DNA from: Planococcus rifietoensis
GTDB lineage: Bacteria; Bacillota; Bacilli; Bacillales_A; Planococcaceae
Length of the DNA: 64,000 bases
Assembly (NCBI RefSeq): GCF_001465795.2
Contig: NZ_CP013659.2
Span: 2,870,501-2,934,500, forward strand
Direction of reading: 5' to 3'
Part shown: piece after piece, positions 41,687 through 51,612 of the stretch
Position numbering within the stretch: position 1 is the stretch's first letter
Layout of the letters: every line of letters starts with the position of its first letter
Position numbers and translations under genes: made by a program
Notes under the pieces: model-generated
The model's input: the letters and a program-made list of their open reading frames with translations, nothing else
The model's database searches: none
What the model was told of the DNA's origin: nothing

Positions 41687-43018
41687 ATGAAACGATCCAC
41701 TTTATTTAAAAAAATTAAAATATCACCGCCTCAAATATTAACGATGACCTTTCTGGTGGCGATTTTATTTGGCACCATCTTATTGTATTTGCCAATCTCT
41801 ACAGTGGAACCGATTTCCTGGATCGATGCATTATTCACTGCCACGTCTGCAACGACGGTAACCGGGCTAGTTGTTGTCAGTACCGGCAATGATTTCACGA
41901 TGTTCGGCCAATCTGTCATCATGGTCCTCATGCAGGTCGGCGGGCTCGGCCTCATGACATTCGCCATTTTGATCGTATTGCTGCTGGGTAAAAAAATTGG
42001 CCTGCGGGGACGGATTTTGATCCAGCAGTCGTTCAACCAGTATTCACTTGGCGGCATGATCCGCCTCGTACAGGTTCTCCTATTTTTCGCATTCGGCATT
42101 GAATTATTGGCCACTGCGATTTTAGCGGTTCGCTGGGTTCCGGAATACGGCTGGACATACGGGCTTTTCACCAGCGCTTTCCACGCTGTTTCCGCATTCA
42201 ATAATGCAGGATTCTCTCTGTGGGATGACAGCCTGAGTGGCTATGTCGGCGACCCGACAGTCAATATCTTGATCACCCTCCTGTTCATTTCAGGCGGGAT
42301 CGGCTTTACGGTTTTGTATGATTTGTGGAAAACGAGAAACTTTAAGCAGTTGTCGCTCCATTCCAAAGTCATGCTGACGGGGACCTTAGCCGTGAATCTG
42401 ATCGCGATGCTGTTTTTATTCGTTTCGGAGTACGGCAATATGGAAACCATCGGCGCGCTGCCGCTTGGCGATAAACTATGGGCTTCGTATTTTCAGGCGG
42501 TTACCCCACGTACTGCAGGATTCAATTCCATCGACATCGGCAGCATGGAGACCGGCTCAATTGTACTGATCTCGCTGCTTATGTTCATCGGAGCGGGCAG
42601 TGCCTCGACCGGTAGCGGCATCAAGCTTACGACTTTTTTGGTTATCATTTTAGTGACTACTTCCTATTTAAAAGGAAAAAAGGAAGCGGTCATTTTCAAC
42701 CGCGCGATCCCTTCCCACTTGCTGGAACGGTCTTTGGCGATTGTGTTCATCAGCATGGCCGCTGTTTTCGCCGGTATTCTCATTCTGTCCTATACAGAGC
42801 AGGCACCATTCGAGTGGATTATTTTTGAAGCATTCTCTGCTTTCGGGACAGTTGGGCTGTCGATGGGCTTGACTGGAGATCTTTCCACTATCGGCAAATT
42901 CGTCATTATGGTGCTGATGTTCATCGGCCGAGTCGGCCCTGTGACGCTAGCATTTGCATTGGCCCGCCAGCACCGTGAACAAATCAGCCATCCGAAAGGC
43001 GATATTTTCACAGGCTGA
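41687..43018 (+). CDS. Ktr potassium uptake transmembrane subunit (KtrB/KtrD type)
   Basis: A 443-residue TrkH/KtrB-type K+ translocator with four M1-P-M2 repeats. Selectivity-filter loops are visible as TVTGLVVV, AFNNAGFSL, TPRTAGFNS and FGTVGLSMG, each with the key glycine; the third M2 holds the GAGSASTGSGIKLTT gating loop. It imports K+ (with Na+) for turgor control. The start is 1 nt after the regulatory subunit's stop, so it depends on coupled translation. Followed by a bidirectional terminator. Confidence 0.93.
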   Translation: MKRSTLFKKIKISPPQILTMTFLVAILFGTILLYLPISTVEPISWIDALFTATSATTVTGLVVVSTGNDFTMFGQSVIMVLMQVGGLGLMTFAILIVLLLGKKIGLRGRILIQQSFNQYSLGGMIRLVQVLLFFAFGIELLATAILAVRWVPEYGWTYGLFTSAFHAVSAFNNAGFSLWDDSLSGYVGDPTVNILITLLFISGGIGFTVLYDLWKTRNFKQLSLHSKVMLTGTLAVNLIAMLFLFVSEYGNMETIGALPLGDKLWASYFQAVTPRTAGFNSIDIGSMETGSIVLISLLMFIGAGSASTGSGIKLTTFLVIILVTTSYLKGKKEAVIFNRAIPSHLLERSLAIVFISMAAVFAGILILSYTEQAPFEWIIFEAFSAFGTVGLSMGLTGDLSTIGKFVIMVLMFIGRVGPVTLAFALARQHREQISHPKGDIFTG

Positions 43019-43037
43019 TTGGGAATCTGCGCATATC

Positions 43038-43077
43038 AAAAGCTGCCCCCCCAAAATTTGGGTGGTGCAGCTTTTTT
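43038..43077. terminator. Bidirectional terminator
   Basis: AAAGCTGC pairs with GCAGCTTT, extended by a C-rich/G-rich part of the stem; T tracts on both sides. Shared by the Ktr operon and the convergent SDR gene. Confidence 0.85.
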
Positions 43078-43078
43078 G

Positions 43079-43831
43079 TTAACCTCTTAGAAACCCGCCT
43101 TCCGAATGCATCACTTGCCCAGTAATCCAGCCGCCTTCTTCGCTGGCAAGAAACGCGATCAAGTTCGCCGCATCTTCGGGTTTCCCGATGCGCCCCAAGC
43201 CGAATTTCGGCCGTAAATAATTCCTGATCTCGTCATCCATCCAATTGGTGTCGGTCGGACCTGGATTGACAGCATTCACTGTGATGCCCAGTTCCGCGAG
43301 TTCTGCGGACAAAGAGGAAGTGAATGCCGAAATCGCGCCTTTTGTTGCTGCATACGCCAAATTCCCTGGCATCGGCCCCTGATCTTGTCCGGAGGTTAAA
43401 TTAATGATGCGCCCATCTTTTCGGCTAGTTTGTTGAAATTCTTTTGCGAATTCTGTGGACAATAAAAACGTTGCTCTCATATTCACCATATAATGATCGT
43501 CCAAGATCTTACCGGTCAAATCCATATAGTTGGAATCGATCGAATGCGCCGCGTTATTGATAAGGATATTTGGGAATCCGACGGCACTTTTCACATGCGT
43601 CAGAATAGCTTCTTCCGCATCCCGTTGCGCTAAATCGACCTCCAAAAACTCACAGCGTACACCAAGATCCATAATTTCTGAACGGAAGCACTCTGGAAAA
43701 TCCGACGCTGCTTGCCAGTGGGTGAAGAAAATATCCGTTTTTTGCTGTGCCAGTTTCCGGCACACAGCCGCGCCTATTCCGGTGTCGTTGCTGACGCCGG
43801 TGATCAATGCAATGCTTTGGGATTTCGCCAT
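43079..43831 (-). CDS. Short-chain dehydrogenase/reductase
   Basis: A 250-residue SDR with ITGVSNDTGIGAAV as cofactor loop, NNAA (NILINNAAHS), catalytic Ser in LTSGQDQGP, YAATK and PGPTDTNWM. The cofactor loop has an extra Asn-Asp-Thr compared with the usual TGxxxGIG, as in some 3-oxoacyl-ACP reductase-like enzymes. Substrate unknown. ATG at 43831 follows AAAGGAGG. The next gene upstream on the minus strand is a GNAT 27 nt away. Confidence 0.9.
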   Translation of the reverse strand: MAKSQSIALITGVSNDTGIGAAVCRKLAQQKTDIFFTHWQAASDFPECFRSEIMDLGVRCEFLEVDLAQRDAEEAILTHVKSAVGFPNILINNAAHSIDSNYMDLTGKILDDHYMVNMRATFLLSTEFAKEFQQTSRKDGRIINLTSGQDQGPMPGNLAYAATKGAISAFTSSLSAELAELGITVNAVNPGPTDTNWMDDEIRNYLRPKFGLGRIGKPEDAANLIAFLASEEGGWITGQVMHSEGGFLRG

Positions 43832-43858
43832 GCTACTAGCCTCCTTTTGTGCAGCTTA

Positions 43859-44356
43859 TTAAAGCAGCTTTGCCATATAATACTCATCCACATAGTCATC
43901 ATTGATGAAAAGCGAATCCCGTTTCACGCCTTCAATTTCGAACCCCATCTTCTGATATAAAGTAACTGCTGATGCGTTTTCTGCTATCACGGTCAGTTCC
44001 AAACGATGGAGATCGACGGATTTTGCCCAAGCGATGACATGGGAAAACATTGCCTTTCCGACACCTTTGCCGCGGCTATCGCTATGAACACCCATCACTG
44101 TATAAGCGCGATGTGAAATTCGTCGGGGGTTCTCATTTTGCACAATCAAGTATCCTAGAACTTGATGTTCTTCGCACGCAATAAAAACACCTGACTTTTC
44201 ATTGGCACTCAACACATCGATGAACTTTGCGAACGATTCGGGTGAAATTTGCCGTTCACCGGGATTGAACATCATATATCCTGAATCCTCAGCGTTTTTG
44301 ATGACCTGCACGATTTGTTCTGCGTCGCGGTTTTCAGCTTTTCGAATTTTAATCAC
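43859..44356 (-). CDS. GNAT N-acetyltransferase
   Basis: A 165-residue GNAT: HQVLGYLIVQNENPRR, AYTVMGVHSDSRGKGVGKAMFSHVIAWA (acetyl-CoA loop) and IAENASAVTLYQKMGFEIEGVKRDS, the order of YhhY/PhnO-like enzymes. The GTG at 44356 has AGGAG 8 nt upstream; a GTG at 44365 abuts that site. Together with the SDR gene it may form a two-gene operon. Substrate unknown. Confidence 0.85.
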   Translation of the reverse strand: MIKIRKAENRDAEQIVQVIKNAEDSGYMMFNPGERQISPESFAKFIDVLSANEKSGVFIACEEHQVLGYLIVQNENPRRISHRAYTVMGVHSDSRGKGVGKAMFSHVIAWAKSVDLHRLELTVIAENASAVTLYQKMGFEIEGVKRDSLFINDDYVDEYYMAKLL

Positions 44357-44487
44357 GATGCACACTCCTATTCGTTTAAAAAGCGGTTCAAACTCATCCT
44401 GCTTAAATATTTCCGGGGAAATAATCTGTATATAAATATATACCGCTTTTCTACGCTAGAATCGATTTTATATTTCAATATCTCGAA

Positions 44488-44976
44488 CTACTTCTTGATT
44501 TCAAATTCTGCCGCTAGAGCAATCTCCTCTACTCCTTCATTAATATAATAGTTTTTAACGATTCGATATGTGCCAGTCGTCAACTCATAGTCCAAAAATT
44601 CAAGAGGCATCTCCTGCTCCAGGTTCTCTCCCGCCCCCAAACCAATATCCGTAAAAGCAAACTGTTCTCTGTAAGGAATTTCATACCATGTGCCTTCTTG
44701 TAATTTTTCCAAGGTTCGATGCTCACCGAACCCGACAGTACTTGAACCCGAGTTGGAAATGATTAATATTATCTCATCGACAGGAAAAGCGTAATTTTCT
44801 TCATCGCTTTGCATTGAAACTGTAGTTTCTCCATTGATGAAGGTATTTGGCAAGTTTCCGTAGGAGGAATTATTTTCCAGAACTTCTTTCTTTTGATTTG
44901 TTTCAAATAATGAACAGGCTGACAACAATAAAAGCGAAGTTAATAAAATGCTCGTTAAATTTTTTCCAGTCACCAT
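44488..44976 (-). CDS. Lipoprotein with immunoglobulin-like domain
   Basis: A 162-residue lipoprotein: signal peptide with lipobox LLSAC (Cys21), then a beta-rich domain (EILIISNSGSSTVGFGEHRTLEKLQEGTWYEIPYREQFAFTDIGLGAGENLEQEMPLEFL-like strand order) that resembles bacterial Ig-like domains annotated in Bacillota lipoproteins. It would be anchored outside the membrane. ATG at 44976 with a GGA-rich site. Function unknown. Confidence 0.72.
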   Translation of the reverse strand: MVTGKNLTSILLTSLLLLSACSLFETNQKKEVLENNSSYGNLPNTFINGETTVSMQSDEENYAFPVDEIILIISNSGSSTVGFGEHRTLEKLQEGTWYEIPYREQFAFTDIGLGAGENLEQEMPLEFLDYELTTGTYRIVKNYYINEGVEEIALAAEFEIKK

Positions 44977-45087
44977 ATCTTCCTTTCAACGATTATTAAT
45001 TAACTAATTCTACCATTTTCCGAACACAATAGAATCCAGTTTTTCAAACCTTCTCCGATTCTCTTTGGCTTAAATATATTACCCAAC

Positions 45088-45124
45088 AAAAAAGCACGAA
45101 AGAGAATCTTCTCTTCCGCACTTT
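45088..45124 (-). terminator. Terminator of the BceAB-type operon
   Basis: On the minus strand GTGCGGAAGAG pairs with CTCTTTCGTGC (three G-T pairs), then TTTTTT; 5 nt after the permease stop. Confidence 0.75.
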
Positions 45125-45128
45125 CATC

Positions 45129-47039
45129 TTATAGAGCCGATTTTACAGTCTTTCTGTAATACCCGACCGCCAGTACAGCGAAGACCAGATAAATCAACGC
45201 ATAGACACCCATCGCAACCGATGCCGGGAACAGGATGTCGGTGCGGAACAGGAACGATGCCGCTTGAATCGCAAAGATGGAATGCGCCAAGCCGATCGCT
45301 AGCGGCAGCCCGAAAACAAAGGCTTGCTTGCGGACGATGCCGCGCATGATGTCTTTGACCGTAAAGCCAAGCTGACGCAATGTGGCGTAGCTTTGTTTTT
45401 CGTGTTCGGCTTCGGTCATTTGCTTAAAGTATAGGATACTGCCGGTCGAAATGAGGAACACCAGCCCTAAAAATCCAGCGATGAATATGAGCAATCCGTT
45501 TGATTGGACAGATCCTTCATAAGACGAGTAATAGTCGACATGCGGTTCCGAAACTTTGTACTTGTCCTGCTGGTAAATGGCAGATGCCGCGGCCATGTCC
45601 TCTTCTGCAATATGGAACCCGTCCATTTGCTGAAGAGCTGAATCCCCTGTCTCACTCACCAATTGCGCTTTCAACGATTGGTAGGTTTCTTCGTTCACCA
45701 CGATTTGGCTTGTGAAGAATGACCAATTGAGCACATTGTATTGGGCGATTTCCGTAATTGACAAAGTGGTTGGTACTTCGTCTTGGAAGGTGAGGTCAAA
45801 CGGCAGGTCCACCGAATTGAAAAGCGTCGAGACCGATACGTCATGGAAGCTCGCTTCACCGTTTGCCGGCACATCAACGTCGAGACCAGCTTGCTGCAAT
45901 TGTTCGCTGCTGAGCACCGCGATGTCTGTTGCCCGTTCTAAAAACGGAGCTGGCTTTTCTTCGAATTCAGCGGGAACGACAAAAGTTTCCACCGCTTCGC
46001 GTTGATAGGAAATCCCATTGTCGTCGAGTTCCTGGCTGATGTTATCCGCCAGTCCGGCTTCATTTTCAAACATAAAATCAAATGGCATGATGGACTGCGT
46101 TTCCTGCTCCGTCGAATAGTACATGGAATAAGCTGCAGCAATCATCGTCAAAGTCATCGCCGATAGCACCGTGATGATCGTCAATGAATTGGCGTTGCTT
46201 TTCATGCGGTGCATGAGCGGCGCCAACGATAAGCTATTTTCCAGTCCGAGATGGCCGTTTTTATTGCGGCGGATGCGGTACAACAGCCAGCTGATCGTCA
46301 CCCGGAACACCAAATAAGTGCCGAGGATGACAGTAGCCAAGACCGCCAGCATATTAAAGAACAGCATCTCGTTCAGCATGCGGCCAGATAGCCAATAGCC
46401 GAATGCGATGAGCCCGATACCAAGCAATGCCAATATAGCAGAAACGGCGGTCTTCGGCTTGCGAGGATGCTGCCCTTGCTTTTCGGAATTGAACAAAGAC
46501 AGCAAGGAATTGCGGTATACCGTAAACACCATCTGAATGGTCGTCAACACGAAAATAGCGAGAAAGACGAAGAAGGTTTGTATGACTGCCGCTGTGGAAA
46601 ACGATACTTCAATAAACGCCTCGTAGCCGATCAGCTTCATGAGCAGCAATAAAAAGACCCGTGAAACGAGCATGCCGACTGCAATTCCGACAATCAGCGC
46701 CATGATGCCAAGAAGCATGTTTTCGAGGATCAATAGCCTGGCGACGGCGCGCTTCGTCAGCCCAATCAATTGGTACAAGCCGATTTCCTGGCTTCTTCTT
46801 TTCAGGAAAATGGCATTGGCGTAGACGATAAAAATGCCGGCGATCACAATCAGTAAAATTCCAGCCACCTGGAATGCGGTGCCCATCATTCCTGTGCCTT
46901 GTTCAGCTACTGCCGCATCGTGCTGCAAGGTCGCGAACACGAAATACAGCACCACACTGAGGATCAATGCGAAAAAGTACAGGTAGTAATGCTTGATGTT
47001 TTTACGCATGCTGCGCTTGACGAGATCAAAGAGCGTCAA
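45129..47039 (-). CDS. BceB-type ABC transporter permease
   Basis: A 636-residue FtsX-family permease with ten helices and a roughly 200-residue extracellular domain between helices 7 and 8 (about residues 320-515), the hallmark of BceAB peptide-detoxification transporters that also act as sensors. [28 protein letters not shown] near the N-terminus is family-typical. BceB proteins begin MTLFDL; the TTG at 47039 gives exactly that and has GGGGGTG 6 nt upstream, inside the ATPase gene end. The longer frame to 47069 is rejected. Confidence 0.9.
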   Translation of the reverse strand: MTLFDLVKRSMRKNIKHYYLYFFALILSVVLYFVFATLQHDAAVAEQGTGMMGTAFQVAGILLIVIAGIFIVYANAIFLKRRSQEIGLYQLIGLTKRAVARLLILENMLLGIMALIVGIAVGMLVSRVFLLLLMKLIGYEAFIEVSFSTAAVIQTFFVFLAIFVLTTIQMVFTVYRNSLLSLFNSEKQGQHPRKPKTAVSAILALLGIGLIAFGYWLSGRMLNEMLFFNMLAVLATVILGTYLVFRVTISWLLYRIRRNKNGHLGLENSLSLAPLMHRMKSNANSLTIITVLSAMTLTMIAAAYSMYYSTEQETQSIMPFDFMFENEAGLADNISQELDDNGISYQREAVETFVVPAEFEEKPAPFLERATDIAVLSSEQLQQAGLDVDVPANGEASFHDVSVSTLFNSVDLPFDLTFQDEVPTTLSITEIAQYNVLNWSFFTSQIVVNEETYQSLKAQLVSETGDSALQQMDGFHIAEEDMAAASAIYQQDKYKVSEPHVDYYSSYEGSVQSNGLLIFIAGFLGLVFLISTGSILYFKQMTEAEHEKQSYATLRQLGFTVKDIMRGIVRKQAFVFGLPLAIGLAHSIFAIQAASFLFRTDILFPASVAMGVYALIYLVFAVLAVGYYRKTVKSAL

Positions 47040-47832
47040 CGCTGTCACCCCCGAGCACAGCCTGGACATTCAGGATTTCCTGGAAAAAGGCTTGTCTCGT
47101 TTTGTCTCCCTTGTACAGCTCTGAATAGACATTGCCGTCTTTGAGAAAAACGACGCGGCTGCAATAACTCGACGCGAGCGGGTCGTGTGTCACCATCATG
47201 ATGGTCACGCCTTGCTGTTTGTTGACATCAGCCATCGTCCCGAGAAGCGATGAGGCAGATTTCGAGTCGAGTGCGCCTGTCGGTTCGTCGGCAAATACGA
47301 GTGATGGCTGGTTGATGAGCGCACGCGCTGCCGAGGTGCGCTGCTTTTGCCCGCCTGAAATTTCATGCGGGTATTTATCTGCGAGTGCTTCGATATCGAG
47401 GATTTTTGCAATCGACTGGAACTGGGCCTCCGCCGCTTGTTTTTTCATCTTCCCGAGCGATACCGGAAGCAAAATGTTTTCTTTTACCGTCAATGTATCG
47501 AGCAAATTATAATCCTGGAAAATGAAGCCGAGTTGGTTTCTGCGAAAAGCAGATAGTTCAGCATCTTTCATCTTGGAAATATCGACGCCGTCGATCAAGA
47601 TCGTGCCTTCAGTCGAACGGTCGATGGTGGCGAGAACGTTGAGCAAAGTCGTCTTGCCTGCTCCCGACGCGCCCATGATGCCGACGAATTCCCCTTCTGC
47701 CACACGCAGATCGATGCCTTTCAGCACTTGCTGGACATTGCCTCGCGCACCGAAGGATTTACGGACATCGTGCGCTTGCAACACGGTTTGCTTGCTTGTT
47801 TTTGGTGTGATTGTTTTATTTTCTGTCGTCAT
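47026..47832 (-). CDS. BceA-type ABC transporter ATP-binding protein
   Basis: A 268-residue ABC ATPase: Walker [13 protein letters not shown] near residue 53, Q-loop [14 protein letters not shown], signature ISGGQKQR, Walker [13 protein letters not shown] and H-loop MVTHD. The [10 protein letters not shown] form is typical of Bce/MacB-like ATPases. It powers the permease encoded next (14-nt overlap) and should protect against bacitracin- or lantibiotic-like peptides. ATG at 47832 follows AGGGAGG. Upstream lie TGTGAC repeats that are probable BceR-type sites. Confidence 0.92.
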   Translation of the reverse strand: MTTENKTITPKTSKQTVLQAHDVRKSFGARGNVQQVLKGIDLRVAEGEFVGIMGASGAGKTTLLNVLATIDRSTEGTILIDGVDISKMKDAELSAFRRNQLGFIFQDYNLLDTLTVKENILLPVSLGKMKKQAAEAQFQSIAKILDIEALADKYPHEISGGQKQRTSAARALINQPSLVFADEPTGALDSKSASSLLGTMADVNKQQGVTIMMVTHDPLASSYCSRVVFLKDGNVYSELYKGDKTRQAFFQEILNVQAVLGGDSVDAL

Positions 47833-47899
47833 ATTATGGCCTCCCTGTAAACTTCTCCCCTTATCTTACTGCGCAACAGTGGCCGGGTCGTTTGATTTG

Positions 47900-47937
47900 T
47901 GTGACAAACCGGGAGGCCAATGTGACGATGATGTCAC
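47900..47937 (-). promoter_or_regulatory. Probable BceR-type operator before the ABC genes
   Basis: TGTGAC at 47900 and again at 47921, exactly 21 bp (two turns) apart, plus GTGAC-GATGAT-GTCAC as a 5-6-5 dyad at 47922-47937. The block lies 68-105 bp before the ATPase start and overlaps the end of the kinase gene. The promoter below it has a TAAGAT -10 but no good -35, fitting activator dependence. Confidence 0.55.
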
Positions 47938-48956
47938 TTACGGATATGGTCGAAGTCATTTTCCAGCGGGAAGGCTATTTCCATCGTAGTACCATGCCCG
48001 GTCCGGGAATCTGCTGAGAGCGTGATGCCGATTTTATCCGATACCGTTTTCGCCAAATAAAGCCCGAGCCCTGTCGCTGCATTATGGAGCCGCCCTGTGC
48101 CGCCCGTAAAGCCTTTGTCGAAAATGCGCGGCAAGTCGTGTTCCGGTATCCCCGGCCCCTCGTCTTGAACCCTTAGGATGCTATGGCCCGTACTGTCTGT
48201 GCGCGCTGAAATGTGGATCGTTCTACCTTCGGGGCTGTACTTCACTGCGTTCGATAAAATTTGGCGCAAGACGAAGCGGCCCCATTTCTTATCGCTTAAG
48301 ACGTTTATGTCCAACCCGTCCAATTCAATTTCCAAATCTTTTTCCCTGCACCAAGCCATCAATTCACGGACCTCAGGAGCCACAACATCTTTTAACATCA
48401 AACTATCCACTGCGTAATCGGCCTCTAGAGAAGACAGCCGCGATATGTATAATTGTTGGTCGACCAGCAAGAAAAGGCGCAACCATTCCGCTTCGATCCG
48501 CTGCATGCCGGGAGCTGAGCGATTCGAGTCGATCAACAGGCGGATCGCCGTCAACGGCGCTTTCGCTTCATGGACCCATGCCGCTGTGTAATCTGCTTGA
48601 ATGAGGTTCTGCTGGCGCAATTCATTTAATTGCGCCGCCATCGATGCGGCAGCTGCCTGCAGCACTTGGTTCATCTGCTCATCTCGCTTGAACTTCGCTT
48701 CAGGCAACAGTTCATGCCAATCGGCTGCCGCTTCGCCTTCCAAACGCACCAGTTGCCGGCTATAGGCCGTTTCTCTTCTGTAGCGCCAGATGATGAACAG
48801 CGCCAGTGCAATGAGCAGCAACGCATTCATATAAAGCAGCGAAGAAAGTTCGACCGCAAGGCCTGCATCGAGCCACAGCAATACGTCCGCTGCTCCCAAA
48901 GCCGCAATAAAATAGAAGACCCAGCTTTTCATATCGTTCACATAAGCCCAAAACAT
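47934..48956 (-). CDS. BceS-type intramembrane-sensing histidine kinase
   Basis: A 340-residue kinase with two transmembrane helices (about residues 10-28 and 38-57) joined by a very short loop, so it has no external sensor and relies on the transporter for input. H box AAWVHEAKAPLTAI with His129, N box RFVLRQILSNAVKYS, G boxes DEGPGIPE and GLGLYLAK. The lysine after the histidine region (HEAKAPLT) is typical of BceS/GraS. ATG at 48956 follows GAGGG. Confidence 0.9.
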   Translation of the reverse strand: MFWAYVNDMKSWVFYFIAALGAADVLLWLDAGLAVELSSLLYMNALLLIALALFIIWRYRRETAYSRQLVRLEGEAAADWHELLPEAKFKRDEQMNQVLQAAAASMAAQLNELRQQNLIQADYTAAWVHEAKAPLTAIRLLIDSNRSAPGMQRIEAEWLRLFLLVDQQLYISRLSSLEADYAVDSLMLKDVVAPEVRELMAWCREKDLEIELDGLDINVLSDKKWGRFVLRQILSNAVKYSPEGRTIHISARTDSTGHSILRVQDEGPGIPEHDLPRIFDKGFTGGTGRLHNAATGLGLYLAKTVSDKIGITLSADSRTGHGTTMEIAFPLENDFDHIRK

Positions 48957-48970
48957 CGAATCCCTCTTTT

Positions 48971-49654
48971 CTATAAGGTGACGGCCACGTAGCCCAAGCC
49001 TTTTTTCGTCAAAATGGCATCGCCGAGTCCTAAATCCGTCAATTTTTGGCGCAGCCGCGTGACGTTGACAGTCAAGGTGTTGTCGTTAACGAACCGCTCG
49101 TCATCCCATAGCTTGCGGATGATCTCATCACGGGAGACGATTTCATCTTTCGCTTCAACGAGGACCGTTAAAATGAAAAATTCATTTTTCGTCAGTTCAG
49201 CTTCCTTGCCGTCGAGCCGGATGATGCCGCGCTTCAGATCGATCATAGCCCCGTTCCATTCCAATACGTCTGAAGTTTCTTCGCCGTATGAATACACCCG
49301 TCTCAAGGTCGCTTGGATTTTTGCCAATAACACATCGGAGTGAAACGGCTTTTGGACATAATCATCTGCGCCCATCTGCATCGACATGACCATGTCCATC
49401 GGGTGGTCGCGCGAAGACAGGAAAATGATCGGCACTTTCGAAATCGCCCGGATTTCACGGCACCAATGAAAGCCGTCATACACCGGCAACTGGATGTCCA
49501 TGATGACCAATTGCGGCTGCTCAGTCATAAAACTACCCAGGACATCGTCGAAAGAATCAGGGCCGACCACTTGCATCCCCCATTTGCCCAAGCTTTCCTT
49601 CAACGATTGGAAAATCGCCTGATCGTCTTCCACGATGAAAATCTTCATGTCCAT
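48971..49654 (-). CDS. BceR-type response regulator
   Basis: A 227-residue OmpR-family regulator: receiver domain with Asp53 (LVIMDIQLPVYDG), acidic pocket Glu9/Asp10/Asp11, Lys in VQKPF; winged helix with LTKNEFFILTVLVEAKDEIVSRDEIIRKLWDDERFVNDNTLTVNV, characteristic of the BceR group. It presumably activates the ABC operon through the TGTGAC repeats at 47900-47937. ATG at 49654 follows GGAAG at 8 nt; an ATG at 49648 is an alternative start. The kinase gene begins 14 nt after its stop. Confidence 0.92.
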   Translation of the reverse strand: MDMKIFIVEDDQAIFQSLKESLGKWGMQVVGPDSFDDVLGSFMTEQPQLVIMDIQLPVYDGFHWCREIRAISKVPIIFLSSRDHPMDMVMSMQMGADDYVQKPFHSDVLLAKIQATLRRVYSYGEETSDVLEWNGAMIDLKRGIIRLDGKEAELTKNEFFILTVLVEAKDEIVSRDEIIRKLWDDERFVNDNTLTVNVTRLRQKLTDLGLGDAILTKKGLGYVAVTL

Positions 49655-49799
49655 TCCGCGCACTTCCTTTCGTTCCGATTGTCTCCTTCATTCTAATGGA
49701 AATTCGAATGGACAGGAAATGAGAACCCAAATACGCTCTGCTTACTATGGCGAAAAGGAGCATTATCTTATTTTCTGCTAAGCCTCTTATTCTATTCAT

Positions 49800-49835
49800 A
49801 AAAAAAGACCGGAAATGAACTTCATTCCCTGTCTT
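49800..49835 (-). terminator. Possible terminator
   Basis: On the minus strand AAAGAC, an AT-rich imperfect stem, then GGTCTTTTTTT. It lies about 108 nt after the AraC-type gene. The rest of the 288-bp gap 49655-49942 shows nothing else I can name. Confidence 0.45.
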
Positions 49836-49942
49836 TTCTATGTGGTTCTATTGGAGAACTACTGGTCAAAAAGCCACCGCTCCAACACTCACCCTACGTC
49901 AGTTTTCAAATTCTATACTTATGCGCAAGCGATTCCGCTAGG

Positions 49943-50800
49943 TTATTTCACCGCCAGCCAAATCTGATTGGATGAATCGTCTTTATACGAATCGGGATCT
50001 GTGTAAGCTTCAATAGCTGGGATATCAGCTACTTCATAGCCGTTGGAGGGGATCCATTCTGTGTATATTTGGTTCCACGCTTCGGGCATTGCAATCGGGG
50101 CGGACCCTCGCACTTCAAAAATAGCCCATTTGGATTTCGGTACCGTGAATTCACGGAAATCGGCCGGCACTTTACCGGCATGCTCTACTGCAATCCAATA
50201 ATCGACCGTATTCTTCTCTTCATTATAGTTATCGGTAATTCCGAGCAAACCTTTGATTTCGCTGTTCATCAGCTCCGCTAACTCAGCGGATGTTCCATTA
50301 GCATTGGCCTCCATCCAAAATTCGGCAACTCCGTTCACTTCACCGGTTTCACCACAAGGACATTCCCGTTTAATTCCAACGACTTGAAACGCATCTCTTT
50401 CAACGATTTGATAGTTCATCGGCTTGGCTCCTTTCAAATTCACTTGAATCATTAAACGGTTATGCGATTGCAATGCTCCCCTCCCTTTTCGCGCCTCACT
50501 CGGACTGAGCCCATGCTGTTTACGGAATGCTTTTGTGAATGCTTCCGGTGATTCATAACCGTAGCGATACGCGATATCGATGATTTTATGATCGGTGTTG
50601 AGCAATTGTTGGGCGGCTAATGTCAGACGGCGGCGACGCAGATATTCCCCGACGGAGATATCGGTCATGATCAAGAACATGCGTTGAAAATGGAACGGAG
50701 AGACATTTGCCTGTTTTGCGATTGCTTCGATGGATAGCTCATTCAGCAAATTCGCCTCCATATAGTCGATCGCTTTTTGCAAAGACTGCGCCAAAGCCAT
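49943..50800 (-). CDS. AraC family regulator with GyrI-like effector domain
   Basis: A 285-residue protein: two AraC helix-turn-helix motifs at residues 20-100 (LSIEAIAKQANVSPFHFQRMF; IIDIAYRYGYESPEAFTKAFRKQHGLSPSE) and a C-terminal GyrI/BmrR-like ligand-binding domain (about 128-285), as in Rob and other multidrug regulators. The effector domain has the conserved Glu/Trp-rich pocket and an EIKGLLGITDN segment. It probably senses hydrophobic cations or drugs. ATG at 50800 follows AAGGAG. Confidence 0.9.
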   Translation of the reverse strand: MALAQSLQKAIDYMEANLLNELSIEAIAKQANVSPFHFQRMFLIMTDISVGEYLRRRRLTLAAQQLLNTDHKIIDIAYRYGYESPEAFTKAFRKQHGLSPSEARKGRGALQSHNRLMIQVNLKGAKPMNYQIVERDAFQVVGIKRECPCGETGEVNGVAEFWMEANANGTSAELAELMNSEIKGLLGITDNYNEEKNTVDYWIAVEHAGKVPADFREFTVPKSKWAIFEVRGSAPIAMPEAWNQIYTEWIPSNGYEVADIPAIEAYTDPDSYKDDSSNQIWLAVK

Positions 50801-50923
50801 GCTTTCAACTCCTTACTTGAATAATAACCGGGCGGCGGTTCGGTTTCCTGTCATTTTGTGCGCTGTTCGGACAGCTTTTGTCTTCTTGCCTCCAATTACT
50901 TGATGCAAGGCTTTAAAAATTCT

Positions 50924-51481
50924 TCAATCAGTCCCCTGCCTGTTTACTTTGTAATAAACCTCCATTTGCTCATCCGTCTCGATCGCCCGGATTTTTTCCA
51001 AATGAATCTCCAGACCTTCCAGGTGGTCGAACATGCGGGTTCCTGTCCCGAGCAGCAACGGGGCGATGGCGATTTGCAGTTCATCCACTAGATTTGCACG
51101 CAATGCTTGCTGGCCGACATCGGCACCGAGTACGACGACATCCCGCTCCCCTGCAGCAGCTTTTGCTTTCCGGACTGCTGTCTCGATGCCATCCGTCACG
51201 AAAGTGATGCTCAAATTGTCATTTTCTTTCGGATGCTTGGCCGGCGGATGATGCGTCAGGACAAAAATAGGCACTTGAAATTCATAATCGTCGGCATAGG
51301 CGTCCGGGTCGTCCGTCATGTCGTAAGTTCGGCGGCCCATCACGACCGCTCCTGTATTCGCCATCACTTCGTTGATTTCATCATTGGGCTTGAAACTTTT
51401 GTAAAGCTTGTCGAGTTTTCCATGCCGGTCGCTGATGAACCCATCGAGTGAAGTGATCATTCCAAAACAGACTTTTGCCAT
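50924..51481 (-). CDS. Dihydrofolate reductase family protein (RibD C-terminal type)
   Basis: A 185-residue protein of the DHFR/RibD-C fold: GMITSLDGFISDRHGKLD at the start, TGAVVMGRRTYDMTDDP (NADPH phosphate loop), VVVLGADVGQQALRANLVDELQIAIAPLLLGTGTRMFD near the C-terminus. It is probably a pyridine-nucleotide-dependent reductase of unknown substrate rather than folate DHFR or riboflavin RibD. ATG at 51481 follows AGGAGGAGG; the longer frame to 51562 is not used. Confidence 0.88.
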   Translation of the reverse strand: MAKVCFGMITSLDGFISDRHGKLDKLYKSFKPNDEINEVMANTGAVVMGRRTYDMTDDPDAYADDYEFQVPIFVLTHHPPAKHPKENDNLSITFVTDGIETAVRKAKAAAGERDVVVLGADVGQQALRANLVDELQIAIAPLLLGTGTRMFDHLEGLEIHLEKIRAIETDEQMEVYYKVNRQGTD

Positions 51482-51566
51482 ATTGCCTCCTCCTATTCTT
51501 TTAGTAATTCTTTGGCTATCGTTGTTACTAATTCCTCCTATCGCTGCATTCTCCTTCTTCACGAAA

Positions 51567-51602
51567 AAAAGAGAAAAACTTCAATTGAAGTCTTTCTCTT
51601 TC
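51567..51602 (-). terminator. Terminator of the second Ktr operon
   Basis: AAAGAGAAAGACTTC pairs with GAAGTTTTTCTCTTT around AATT, with T tract on the minus strand, 11 nt after the KtrD-like stop. Confidence 0.85.
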
Positions 51603-51612
51603 GAAATTGATA

